A stretch of 19,016 nt of DNA. Source: Anaerolineae bacterium (lineage in GTDB: Bacteria; Chloroflexota; Anaerolineae; JAFGEY01). The DNA lies in contig JAFGEY010000263.1 of NCBI GenBank assembly GCA_016931365.1, positions 1-19,016 of the forward strand, written 5' to 3'. The translations under genes were made by a program, and so were the position numbers. A model generated the notes under the pieces. That model was given only the letters and a program-made list of their open reading frames with translations. It searched no databases and was not told where the DNA came from. This document shows positions 8,016-15,015 of this stretch, one piece after another; position 1 is the stretch's first letter; each line of letters starts with the position of its first letter.

Positions 8016-9146
8016 TCATAACCCTAACGCATCCTTGACGCGGTCGAAAAAGCCCCGTCCTTGCGGCTGGATCACTGCCTGGCCGAGCGTTCCACCCAAT
8101 TCCAGGAAAAGTTGTTCCTGCTTTTTGGTCAGCTTTTTGGGAATTTCGACGGTGATCACCACAAGTTGATCGCCGCGCCCGGCCTTGCGCAAATAGGGCA
8201 CACCGCGCGCCTTGAGTCGGTGCACCGTGCCACTCTGCGTGCCGGCCGGAACGGCGATCTCTTCCTCTCCATCTACGGTCGGCACCTTGATCTTATCGCC
8301 CAACGCGGCCTGTGCCACATTGACTGCCAGTTCGAGGATGATGTCGTTGTCGCGGCGGAAGAAAAATTCGTGCGGTTCGACGGCAATAAACACATACAGG
8401 TTGCCCGGCGGCCCGCCCAACGCGCCGTGTTCGCCCTCGCCGGTCAACCGAATCTGCGTGCCGTTGTCCACGCCAGCCGGGATTTTCACCGAGAGGGTGC
8501 GCGTGCGCTGTACTTGCTTCCGCCCGCCACACTCGGGACATGGAGAGGTAATCTCTTCGCCCGTGCCCCGGCAGCGCGGGCAGGTGGTCACGTTGACAAA
8601 AGAGCCGAACACCGACCGCTGCACATGGCGGATCTCACCCGTGCCGTTGCACTCGGAACAGCGCGCCGGCGTGGTGCCCGGCTTGGCCCCCGACCCATGA
8701 CAGGTGGGACAGGTTTCATATCGCGGGACTTCTAGTTCTTTTTCGCAGCCAAAAACCGACTCTCGAAACGAAATCGTGATGTCATAGCGGAGATCTTGTC
8801 CCCGCTGCGGGCGATTGCGCGACCGTTCGCCGCCGCGCATCGCGCCGCCGAAAAAGCTCTCAAAGATGTCTTCAACACCAAAACCAAAGCCGCCAAACCC
8901 GTTGCTGCCGGCACCTCCCCCCTGCACGCCGGCGTGGCCAAAACGGTCATAGCGGGCGCGCATATCTTGATCGCTCAGGATTTCATAGGCCTCGTTGATC
9001 TCTTTGAAGCGATCTTCGGCATCAGCTTCTTTGTTGACGTCCGGGTGATACTGGCGGGCCATCTGGCGGTAGGCTTTGCGGAGGTCGTCAGATGAGGCGT
9101 TGCGGGAGACGCCCAACACTTCATAATAGTCGCGTTTGCTGCTCAT
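8016..9146 (-). CDS. dnaJ: Molecular chaperone DnaJ (Hsp40)
   Basis: This is a 376-aa type I J-protein. It has a J-domain (about 6-70) with HPD at 34-36, which stimulates the ATPase of DnaK, then a Gly/Phe-rich linker (about 71-104). Four zinc-binding cysteine pairs occur at 146/149, 163/166, 189/192 and 203/206. The first three match CxxCxGxG, while the fourth reads CPECGGRK and lacks the last Gly. The C-terminal substrate-binding domains extend to about 340. Full length for the family. ATG 9146 is preceded by AAGGA at 6 nt. The gene sits 194 bp downstream of dnaK, an unusually wide gap for this operon that contains a hairpin with a T-run, so DnaJ may be made at a lower level than DnaK or from an additional start. 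Confidence 0.97.
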   Translation of the reverse strand: MSSKRDYYEVLGVSRNASSDDLRKAYRQMARQYHPDVNKEADAEDRFKEINEAYEILSDQDMRARYDRFGHAGVQGGGAGSNGFGGFGFGVEDIFESFFGGAMRGGERSRNRPQRGQDLRYDITISFRESVFGCEKELEVPRYETCPTCHGSGAKPGTTPARCSECNGTGEIRHVQRSVFGSFVNVTTCPRCRGTGEEITSPCPECGGRKQVQRTRTLSVKIPAGVDNGTQIRLTGEGEHGALGGPPGNLYVFIAVEPHEFFFRRDNDIILELAVNVAQAALGDKIKVPTVDGEEEIAVPAGTQSGTVHRLKARGVPYLRKAGRGDQLVVITVEIPKKLTKKQEQLFLELGGTLGQAVIQPQGRGFFDRVKDALGL

Positions 9147-9222
9147 GTACAGTCCTTGGCTTTTTCAAAAACAATCAAGATCGGGTGTCCGGCACATGGA
9201 CAGTTTTTGGTCAACTCCGCCC

Positions 9223-9249
9223 AGTGTAGCTGGATTCTGTGCATTTCAA
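9223..9249 (-). promoter_or_regulatory. Weak candidate secondary promoter before dnaJ
   Basis: On the minus strand TTGAAA (9249-9244) and TACACT (9228-9223) are separated by 15 bp, shorter than the usual 17. It lies just after the dnaK-dnaJ hairpin and 76 bp before the dnaJ start, which is the place a rescue promoter would be expected. The match is poor and could be chance. Confidence 0.2.
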
Positions 9250-9266
9250 GTGCCGGGCGCCTCGCC

Positions 9267-9325
9267 AAAAACGCGAAACGTGAAACGTAAATGCCCGTTA
9301 TGGACACCACGTTTCACGTTTCGCG
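9267..9325 (-). terminator. Terminator-like hairpin between dnaK and dnaJ
   Basis: On the minus strand a perfect 17-bp stem (arms 9309-9325 and 9272-9288, GCGAAACGTGAAACGT-type) encloses a 20-nt loop and is followed immediately by five T (9271-9267). Each arm is itself a near tandem repeat of the heptamer GTGAAAC. It begins 15 bp after the dnaK stop codon. The stem plus T-run fits an intrinsic terminator or attenuator. Alternatively it is a dispersed palindromic repeat inserted in the gap. Confidence 0.6.
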
Positions 9326-9340
9326 CATCATAAAATTTTA

Positions 9341-11266
9341 TTACGCCTCGCTAAATTCGCCGTCGACCACGTCTTCGTCCGGCGGCGTGGGGCCGCCTTG
9401 CGGGCCATATCCGCCCTCTTGGGACGGTTCACCGCCTGGAGGCGGCGTGCCAGGCCCACCCTGCTGCCCGTACATCGATGCGCCAAATTGCTGCATGGCG
9501 TAACCGAGTTCTTGCGTATAACGCTGCAGATCTTCTTTGGAACCGGTGTCTTTGATCTTGCGCAGGGCTTCGACTTTTTGCTCAATGTCGGCTTTGATGT
9601 TGCCGGGCACGCTTTCGCCCTGCTCGCGCAGCAACTTTTCGGCGGTGTAGATGGCCTGGTCGGCCGAGTTGCGCGCTTCGATCTCTTCTTTGTGCTGTAT
9701 GTCTTCGGCAGCATGCTGTTCGCCCTCGTTGACCATCTTTTTGATCTCGGACTCCGACAGGCCGCTGGAGGCCGTGATGGTGATGTGCTGCTGCTTGCCG
9801 GTGGCCTTGTCCTGCGCTGAGACGTTGAGAATGCCGTTGGCGTCGATGTCAAATGTGACCTCGACCTGTGGCACACCGCGCGGCGCGGGCGGAATCCCGT
9901 CAAGGATAAAGCGGCCCAACGTCTTGTTGTCGCGCGCGAATTTGCGCTCGCCCTGCACGACGTGGATTTCCACCTGCGACTGCATATCGGCGGCGGTGGA
10001 GAAAATCTGGCTCCGCTTGACCGGGATCGTCGTGTTGCGGTCGATTAACGCGGTAGCGATGCCGCCCAGCGTCTCGATGCTCAAGGTCAGCGGGGTCACG
10101 TCGAGCAAGAGCACGTCCTTGACGTCGCCGCGCAGCACGCCGGCCTGGATGCCCGCGCCCACGCCGACCACCTCATCGGGGTTGACGCCTTTGTACGGCT
10201 CTTTGTTAAAGAATTTGCGCACGGCCTCGCGCACGGCCGGCATGCGGGTCATCCCGCCGACCAACACCACCTCATCGATTTGATCGGTACTCAGCTTGGC
10301 GTCTTCCAATGCCTTGCGGCAGGGTTCGATCGAGCGATCGATCAGGTCCATCGTCAACTGTTCCAGCTTGGCGCGCGAGAGTGTCATCTGCAAGTGCTTG
10401 GGGCCGCTGGCGTCGGCGGTGACAAAGGGCAGGTTGAGCTCGGTTTCCATCACCGTCGACAGTTCGATCTTGGCCTTTTCGGCGGCTTCTTTGAGCCGCT
10501 GCAGGGCCATGCGATCCTGGCGCAGGTCGATGCCCTGGTCTTTTTTGAACTCGGCGCAAATCCAGTCGATGATCCGCTGGTCAAAGTCGTCGCCGCCCAG
10601 GTAGGTATCGCCGTTGGTCGACTTGACTTCAAAAACGCCGTCGCCGACATCGAGAATCGAAATGTCAAAGGTGCCGCCGCCCAGGTCGTATACGGCAATG
10701 GTCTCATCTTTTTTCTTGTCCATGCCGTAGGCCAGCGAAGATGCCGTCGGCTCGTTGACGATGCGCAGCACGTTCAGCCCGGCGATGCGCCCGGCGTCCT
10801 TGGTCGCCTGACGCTGCGAGTCGTTAAAGTAGGCCGGCACGGTGATCACCGCTTCGACGATCTCTTCGCCCAAATAGGCTTCGGCGTCGGCCTTGATCTT
10901 TTGCAAAATCATCGCCGAAACTTCCGGCGGCGAATATTCCTTACCGCCCATCGACACACGCACGTCACCGTTGGGCGCGGCGGTCACTTTATAGGGCACA
11001 ATCTCCATAGCGCGCTTGACCTCCGGGTCGTTGAATTTGCGGCCCATAAAGCGTTTGATCGAAAAGATTGTATTTTCAGGGTTGGTGATCGCCTGCCGGC
11101 GGGCTACCTGACCCACCATCCGCTCCCCGGTCTTGGGGTTGATCGCCACCACAGAAGGAAACAGCCGCCCACCCTCTGAACTGGGGACGACGACGGGTTC
11201 GCCGCCTTCCATCACCGAGCATACCGAGTTGGTCGTTCCGAGGTCGATTCCGATAATTCTTCCCAT
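9341..11266 (-). CDS. dnaK: Molecular chaperone DnaK (Hsp70)
   Basis: This 641-aa ATP-dependent folding chaperone works with DnaJ and GrpE in the cytoplasm. The nucleotide-binding domain (1-~385) has the phosphate-1 loop [10 protein letters not shown] (5-14) and phosphate-2 loop [11 protein letters not shown] (204-214). The interdomain linker is VLLLDV (394-399). The substrate-binding domain and helical lid follow, then a Gly/Gln/Pro-rich tail from about 597 ending [12 protein letters not shown]. The region around 71-110 ([15 protein letters not shown]...) aligns without a gap to E. coli DnaK, so it has the insert that many monoderm Gram-positive DnaKs lack. The family motif NEPTAAALAYG reads [11 protein letters not shown] here (180-190). 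A strong ribosome binding site AAAGGAG (11280-11274) lies 7 nt before ATG 11266. The gene is 46 bp downstream of grpE. Confidence 0.98.
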   Translation of the reverse strand: MGRIIGIDLGTTNSVCSVMEGGEPVVVPSSEGGRLFPSVVAINPKTGERMVGQVARRQAITNPENTIFSIKRFMGRKFNDPEVKRAMEIVPYKVTAAPNGDVRVSMGGKEYSPPEVSAMILQKIKADAEAYLGEEIVEAVITVPAYFNDSQRQATKDAGRIAGLNVLRIVNEPTASSLAYGMDKKKDETIAVYDLGGGTFDISILDVGDGVFEVKSTNGDTYLGGDDFDQRIIDWICAEFKKDQGIDLRQDRMALQRLKEAAEKAKIELSTVMETELNLPFVTADASGPKHLQMTLSRAKLEQLTMDLIDRSIEPCRKALEDAKLSTDQIDEVVLVGGMTRMPAVREAVRKFFNKEPYKGVNPDEVVGVGAGIQAGVLRGDVKDVLLLDVTPLTLSIETLGGIATALIDRNTTIPVKRSQIFSTAADMQSQVEIHVVQGERKFARDNKTLGRFILDGIPPAPRGVPQVEVTFDIDANGILNVSAQDKATGKQQHITITASSGLSESEIKKMVNEGEQHAAEDIQHKEEIEARNSADQAIYTAEKLLREQGESVPGNIKADIEQKVEALRKIKDTGSKEDLQRYTQELGYAMQQFGASMYGQQGGPGTPPPGGEPSQEGGYGPQGGPTPPDEDVVDGEFSEA

Positions 11267-11312
11267 TGTTTTGCTCCTTTACCTGAAACTGGAAATAATT
11301 ACAAATAAATAT

Positions 11313-11909
11313 CTATACTTCCGAACTTGCTTCCTGGCGTTTGCCGCTCGACACGCGCACGATGGCCGGGCGTAAGACGCTTTCGCCGAGATGGTATCCC
11401 TTTTGCAGCACATCGACGATCTGACCTTCGTCATACTCTTGACTCGGCTCGTGCAACAATGCCTGATGATAATACGGATCAAAATGGTCGCCGGGTTTCA
11501 CATCCATCAAGCCCAGGCCTTCTTTTTCGAGCGCCGACCACAGCTTTTTGTCCACCAAAACCAACCCCTTGAGCCAGCTATGCTCGCCAAACTCTGCGGG
11601 GATTGCGGCAAAGGCTCGCTCGCGATCGTCGAGCACCGGCAACAGGTTTTCGATCAGCCGCGACGTGGCCTGCTGGCGCATCGTCTGTTGCAACTGCTCC
11701 TGCCGCCGCTTGAAATTGACAAATTCGGCACGCGAACGCTGCCACCCGTCCAAATACTCGGCGGCTTTGGCCTCTGCCTCTTCGAGTTTGCTTTGCAAGG
11801 CCGCCAATTCGTCAAACGCTTGAACCTGCTCTTCCTCTTCGACAACCTCGCCTTCGACAACCGCTGCCTGATCGTTTTGCGCGATCTGTTCGTCGTTTTT
11901 TTCCGCCAT
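11313..11909 (-). CDS. grpE: Nucleotide exchange factor GrpE
   Basis: This is a 198-aa exchange factor that releases ADP from DnaK. It has an acidic, low-complexity N-terminus (about 1-35), a long coiled coil (about 36-90, with LDGWQRSRAEFVNFKRR, the family hallmark) and a C-terminal beta-wing domain containing FDPYYHQAL and the run GQIVDVLQKGYHLGESVLRP (165-184 region). Length is typical. The reading frame also extends to a TTG at 11930, but ATG 11909 is the better start: it begins directly with the acidic tail, and AGAGG lies about 11 nt upstream. It sits between hrcA (37 bp upstream) and dnaK (46 bp downstream). Confidence 0.95.
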   Translation of the reverse strand: MAEKNDEQIAQNDQAAVVEGEVVEEEEQVQAFDELAALQSKLEEAEAKAAEYLDGWQRSRAEFVNFKRRQEQLQQTMRQQATSRLIENLLPVLDDRERAFAAIPAEFGEHSWLKGLVLVDKKLWSALEKEGLGLMDVKPGDHFDPYYHQALLHEPSQEYDEGQIVDVLQKGYHLGESVLRPAIVRVSSGKRQEASSEV

Positions 11910-11946
11910 GATCTTTGTCGCCTCTCTCAAAAATGATGCTCACCAG

Positions 11947-13011
11947 CTAGCCTTCAATCGATACAGGCGGCTCTTCGCCATAATAGTCGTACAACAGACT
12001 GCTCAACAGCCCGGAGACAAAGCGCACCGCCGACACGGTTCGCGCATAGGGCATCCGCAGCGGTCCGATCACGCCCAACGCACCGCTGATCGAGCCGTTC
12101 ATCCCATAGCGCGACAGAACCAGGCTGAAATCGGCCAGGTCATGATATCGGCCTTCACCGCCGATAAAGATCTGCACGCTCTGCCCGTTCAGAGTGCGCG
12201 ACAAAATATCGGACAGCGCCACGTCGAGCGGGCCGCCCGACGAAAAAACGCTCATCACCTGGTTGGCGCTGCGTTCAAACTCGGGCTGCGCGAGCACGTT
12301 GATCAGCCCATCGCGATAGACCGGCTCACGCTGCTCGTCGATCTCTTCCATCATCTGGATCACCGTCTGGCCGACCTCGCGTTCAAATTGCGGCAAACCG
12401 ACCAACTGCGAGCGAAGCTCCTCGGTCGCGCTGTTGGCAAAAACGTCGTTCAGCCACCGGCTGACCCGGCTCAAATCCACCTGGTTCCTCGCCTCAGTCA
12501 GGGTAAGCATCTGCTGCTTGACCAGCCCGCTGTGCAAGACCAGCACCAGCAAGATCATCGAGCCGTGCGTCGAGATCAATTCCAGATGTTTGAACCGGCA
12601 ACGATAGACGCGCGGCGGCACGATCACTGCCGCGCCTCGCGCGGCATGGGCCAGCGCCATCGCCGCCAGACGCATCCACTCATCCAGATTGAGCTGAGCC
12701 TGGTAGAACTGATGGGCGATCATCCGCTGCTCATCAAGCGGCAAATGGACGTCCTCCATCAACTGCTGGACAAAGTAGCGGTAGCCCTTCTCGGTCGGCA
12801 CGCGCCCCGCCGACGTGTGCGGATGCGTCAAAAAGTCGTGATCTTCCAGGTAGGCCATCTCGTTGCGGATGGTGGCCGGGCTCACGTTCAGTTCCGGATA
12901 CTGTGCTGCCGTCTTGGAACCTACCGGCGTGGCCGTCTGGATGTATTCGCGCACGACGGCATTGAGAATGGTCTGTCTGCGCGGCGTCAAGATGTCAATT
13001 TCTTCGCTCAT
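11947..13011 (-). CDS. hrcA: Heat-inducible transcription repressor HrcA
   Basis: This 354-aa repressor binds CIRCE operators and blocks chaperone transcription; in known cases its folding depends on GroE, so unfolded protein load relieves repression. The N-terminal winged helix shows SPATIRNEMAYLEDHDFL (44-61) and the wing THPHTSAGRVPTEKGYRYFV (62-81), both diagnostic. The GAF-like dimerisation and effector region contains GLINVLAQPEF in the centre, and the C-terminus reads IGPLRMPYARTVSAVRFV. It is the first gene of the operon. Its start codon is 51 bp from the nearest edge of the CIRCE, so it is autoregulated along with grpE-dnaK-dnaJ-prmA-rsmE. The ribosome binding site is weak, with GGAG 14 nt and GAG 5 nt upstream. 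Confidence 0.97.
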   Translation of the reverse strand: MSEEIDILTPRRQTILNAVVREYIQTATPVGSKTAAQYPELNVSPATIRNEMAYLEDHDFLTHPHTSAGRVPTEKGYRYFVQQLMEDVHLPLDEQRMIAHQFYQAQLNLDEWMRLAAMALAHAARGAAVIVPPRVYRCRFKHLELISTHGSMILLVLVLHSGLVKQQMLTLTEARNQVDLSRVSRWLNDVFANSATEELRSQLVGLPQFEREVGQTVIQMMEEIDEQREPVYRDGLINVLAQPEFERSANQVMSVFSSGGPLDVALSDILSRTLNGQSVQIFIGGEGRYHDLADFSLVLSRYGMNGSISGALGVIGPLRMPYARTVSAVRFVSGLLSSLLYDYYGEEPPVSIEG

Positions 13012-13061
13012 CGCGTCTCAATCCGCTCCAAAACCTCTCCCGCCCCCGATGCGTTTGATTT

Positions 13062-13088
13062 TTAGCACTCTCATCACCAGAGTGCTAA
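13062..13088 (-). promoter_or_regulatory. CIRCE operator (HrcA binding site)
   Basis: This is a perfect inverted repeat, TTAGCACTC (13062-13070), 9-nt spacer, GAGTGCTAA (13080-13088), identical to the CIRCE consensus in both arms and spacing. It starts 3 bp downstream of the -10 box and covers the expected transcription start, so bound HrcA would occlude RNA polymerase. In the transcript it would also form a hairpin at the 5' end. Confidence 0.98.
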
Positions 13089-13091
13089 AAA

Positions 13092-13120
13092 ATAATAGCA
13101 CAAAGTTGAAAATCTGTCAA
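13092..13120 (-). promoter_or_regulatory. Sigma70-type promoter of the hrcA-grpE-dnaK-dnaJ-prmA-rsmE operon
   Basis: On the minus strand a perfect -35 box TTGACA (13120-13115) and a -10 box TATTAT (13097-13092, five of six) are separated by 17 bp. A housekeeping promoter directly overlapped by CIRCE is the classic arrangement for HrcA control, meaning strong default expression held down by repression instead of an alternative heat-shock sigma factor. Confidence 0.93.
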
Positions 13121-13205
13121 GTAGGAATTTGCAGCACGTCCCCGTCGAGGGCAGACCTATGCCGGGCGCACCGCAAAATGCACTGATGCTCTGAAAAACG
13201 CGGGA

Positions 13206-13238
13206 TATTTCCCAAGTATTTCCCAAATTATCCCAAAC
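13206..13238. repeat. Three tandem 11-bp repeats with TCCCAA cores phased at 10-11 bp
   Basis: The units TATTTCCCAAG (13206-13216), TATTTCCCAAA (13217-13227) and TTATCCCAAAC (13228-13238) carry TCCCAA cores beginning at 13210, 13221 and 13231. They are therefore on the same face of the helix. The array lies about 18 bp upstream of the -35 box of a plus-strand promoter candidate and about 85 bp behind the hrcA promoter. A cooperative protein-binding site is one reading. Confidence 0.6.
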
Positions 13239-13255
13239 TCCTGTCCATATGCGAC

Positions 13256-13284
13256 TTGCTTTGCCACCTAAACGATGATATACT
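13256..13284 (+). promoter_or_regulatory. Candidate plus-strand promoter upstream of the broken small frame and uxaC
   Basis: TTGCTT (13256-13261, only TTG matches) and TATACT (13279-13284, five of six) are separated by 17 bp. It is the best promoter-like pair in the gap and points at uxaC, whose start is about 245 bp downstream. The leader would include the palindromic element at 13429-13508. Confidence 0.4.
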
Positions 13285-13313
13285 CGCCGCAAATTCCACC
13301 AGGACCAGGCCCA

Positions 13314-13423
13314 ATGAAAAAATGGCTATTCTTTGAACAACCTTCGACGATGAACTGCTGTACAACCGCCAGGTGCAGGTCAAACGCAACCGCATGATCC
13401 GCGTCGATATCGAATTGGAATAA
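13314..13423 (+). pseudogene. Possible frame-broken tiny gene
   Basis: ATG 13314 has AGGA 9 nt upstream and follows the candidate promoter. It reads MKKWLFFEQP and then out of frame to a stop at 13395-13397, 27 residues in all. From 13337 a second frame is open, reading FDDELLYNRQ and continuing to RVDIELE with a TAA at 13421-13423. That part looks protein-like, being rich in charged residues and without low-complexity sequence, yet it has no start of its own because an in-frame TGA stands at 13334. One small indel would join the two into a peptide of about 36 residues. I do not recognise the product. Chance reading frames remain a fair alternative. Confidence 0.3.
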
Positions 13424-13428
13424 GAAAT

Positions 13429-13508
13429 CTATCCTAAAACTCGCTCCATGCCCCATCCCGGGGCGGTTTTCGCCCCCGAGGACGGGGGCTAGAGCAATTT
13501 TAGGATAG
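13429..13508. repeat. 80-bp palindromic element with nested GC-rich hairpins, upstream of uxaC
   Basis: Perfect 11-bp terminal inverted repeats, CTATCCTAAAA (13429-13439) and TTTTAGGATAG (13498-13508), enclose a GC-rich core. The core holds four alternating arms GCCCC / GGGGC / CGCCCC(C) / CGGGGGC that can pair in three mutually exclusive ways: 13450-13464, 13460-13476 and 13472-13489 (GCCCCCG, loop AGGA, CGGGGGC). It ends 12 bp before the uxaC ribosome binding site. A MITE- or REP-like repeat is one reading, and a leader regulatory or terminator structure is the other. Confidence 0.6.
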
Positions 13509-13530
13509 GCACTCAATCCCAGGAGCCAGC

Positions 13531-14949
13531 ATGAGCAAAATTCACTTGCCCCCCGACCGTTATTTCGATCCCGATCCCGCGCAGCGCAAGGTGGCGATGG
13601 AATTGTACGCGTCCGTCGCCACCCTGCCCATTGTCAGCCCGCACGGCCACGTCGATCCTCGCCTGTTTGTTGGCGAAACGGCCTCTTTTGGCACGCCCGC
13701 CGATCTGCTGATCATCCCCGACCATTACGTCTTTCGCATGCTCTACTCGCAGAGCATCCCGCTGGAAGACTTGGGCGTGCCCCGCATCGACGGCGGCCCG
13801 GTGGAAAGAGATCATCGCCGCATCTGGCAGCGCTTCGCCGACCATTTTTACCTCTTTCGCGGCACACCGAGCGGCATGTGGCTGGCGCACGAGCTGCACG
13901 ACGTATTCGGCATCGAAGACAAGCTGAACAGCAGCACCGCGCAGGCAATCTATGACCAGATCGAGGCCCAACTCGCCGCGCCCGAGTTCCAGCCGCGCCG
14001 GCTGTTCGAACGGTTCAACATCGAGGTGATGTGCACCACCGACGCCGCCACCGACACGCTCGAATACCACCAACAGATCAAGGCATCCGGCTGGATGGGC
14101 AACATTGTGCCCACCTTCCGCCCCGACGCCGTGGTCAATCTGCTCACCGAAAGATGGAAAGAGAACATCGACCGGCTGAGCCAGGTGTCAGGCATCGACG
14201 TGACCTCGTACAGGGCGTTCATCCGCGCGCTGGAGCAGCGCCGGCGGTTCTTTGTCGAAATGGGCGCGCACACCACCGACCACGCCTCGCTGACCCCGTA
14301 CGCCGAAGAACTGTCCGCGGCCGAGGCGGAGGCCATTTTCGCCCGCGCGCTCAAGGGGCGGGCCAGCGCCGAGGACGAAACCCGCTTTACCGCGCACATG
14401 ATCATGGAAAGCGCGCGCATGAGCATCGACGACGGGCTGGTGATGCAGTTCCATTCCGGCTCCTATCGCAACCACAATCAGGCCATTTTCGAGCGCTTTG
14501 GTCGCGACAAGGGCTGCGATATTCCCGTCGGCAGCGAGTTCACACAAGCCATGCGCCCGCTGCTCAACAAATACGGCAACGATCCGCGCCTGACGCTGAT
14601 CCTTTTTACCCTCGACGAGACAACCTACGCGCGCGAGCTGGCCCCGCTGGCCGGGCATTATCCGGCGTTGAAACTCGGCCCGGCATGGTGGTTCCACGAC
14701 AGCCTGAATGGCATGATGCGCTATCGCCAGCAGATTTGCGAGACGGCGGGCCTGTACAACACGGCCGGGTTCAACGATGACACGCGTGCATTCCCCTCCA
14801 TCCCGGCCCGGCACGACCTCTCGCGCCGCGTCGATGCTAACTGGATCGCCGGAATGGTTGTGCGCGGTGCGGTTGACATGGAAGACGCGCACGAAATGAT
14901 CCTCGACTGCGCTTACCGGCTGGCGAAAAAGGCGTACAAGTTTGAATAA
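13531..14949 (+). CDS. uxaC: Uronate (glucuronate/galacturonate) isomerase, divergent form
   Basis: This 472-aa member of the amidohydrolase superfamily should convert D-glucuronate to D-fructuronate or D-galacturonate to D-tagaturonate, the first step of hexuronate use. The metal-binding HxH is in SPHGHVDP (36-43, His38 and His40), where E. coli UxaC has a HCH form. PDHYVFRML (63-71) corresponds to the family DHYxxR. LGPAWWFHDSLNGMMRYR near the C-terminus matches the family's conserved WWFxDS block, and FNDDTRAFPSIPARHDLSRR follows it. Length agrees with the family. ATG 13531 has AGGAG 5 nt upstream. No other hexuronate gene (uxaA, uxaB, kdgK) is in the window, so the gene appears isolated. 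The family is clear; the exact sugar preference is not. Confidence 0.88.
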   Translation: MSKIHLPPDRYFDPDPAQRKVAMELYASVATLPIVSPHGHVDPRLFVGETASFGTPADLLIIPDHYVFRMLYSQSIPLEDLGVPRIDGGPVERDHRRIWQRFADHFYLFRGTPSGMWLAHELHDVFGIEDKLNSSTAQAIYDQIEAQLAAPEFQPRRLFERFNIEVMCTTDAATDTLEYHQQIKASGWMGNIVPTFRPDAVVNLLTERWKENIDRLSQVSGIDVTSYRAFIRALEQRRRFFVEMGAHTTDHASLTPYAEELSAAEAEAIFARALKGRASAEDETRFTAHMIMESARMSIDDGLVMQFHSGSYRNHNQAIFERFGRDKGCDIPVGSEFTQAMRPLLNKYGNDPRLTLILFTLDETTYARELAPLAGHYPALKLGPAWWFHDSLNGMMRYRQQICETAGLYNTAGFNDDTRAFPSIPARHDLSRRVDANWIAGMVVRGAVDMEDAHEMILDCAYRLAKKAYKFE

Positions 14950-14954
14950 ATTCG

Positions 14955-14967
14955 ATGTATAATACAT
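14955..14967 (+). promoter_or_regulatory. Palindromic -10-like element before the GNAT gene
   Basis: A 13-bp palindrome ATGTAT-A-ATACAT contains a perfect TATAAT (14958-14963), 52 bp before the GNAT start. No acceptable -35 box lies 16-18 bp upstream, so it would need an activator or be a chance AT-rich site in the short uxaC-GNAT gap. The symmetry could also mark an operator. Confidence 0.35.
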
Positions 14968-15015
14968 GATTCGTGACACGCTTCACATCTTGCATTTCAC
15001 AGCCAGGAGTCACCC

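Noticed and set aside
10280..11179. A 299-codon open frame on the plus strand
   Set aside because: It is antisense to the conserved nucleotide-binding domain of dnaK, so its openness follows from dnaK codon bias.
11908..13065. A 385-codon open frame on the plus strand
   Set aside because: It runs antisense through hrcA and into the CIRCE region, is rich in His/Arg/Gln, and shows no recognisable domain.
13206..13238. A CRISPR-like array
   Set aside because: The units are 11 bp and directly adjacent with no spacers, and no cas gene is present.
13314..13423. Programmed -1 frameshifting in the small broken frame (A-run at 13316-13321)
   Set aside because: The A-run precedes the TGA at 13334 in the second frame, so slippage there would only yield a very short peptide. 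No slippery heptamer lies downstream of that stop.
14188..14979. A 263-codon open frame on the minus strand opposite uxaC
   Set aside because: It overlaps the conserved half of uxaC, and the translation has no known motif.
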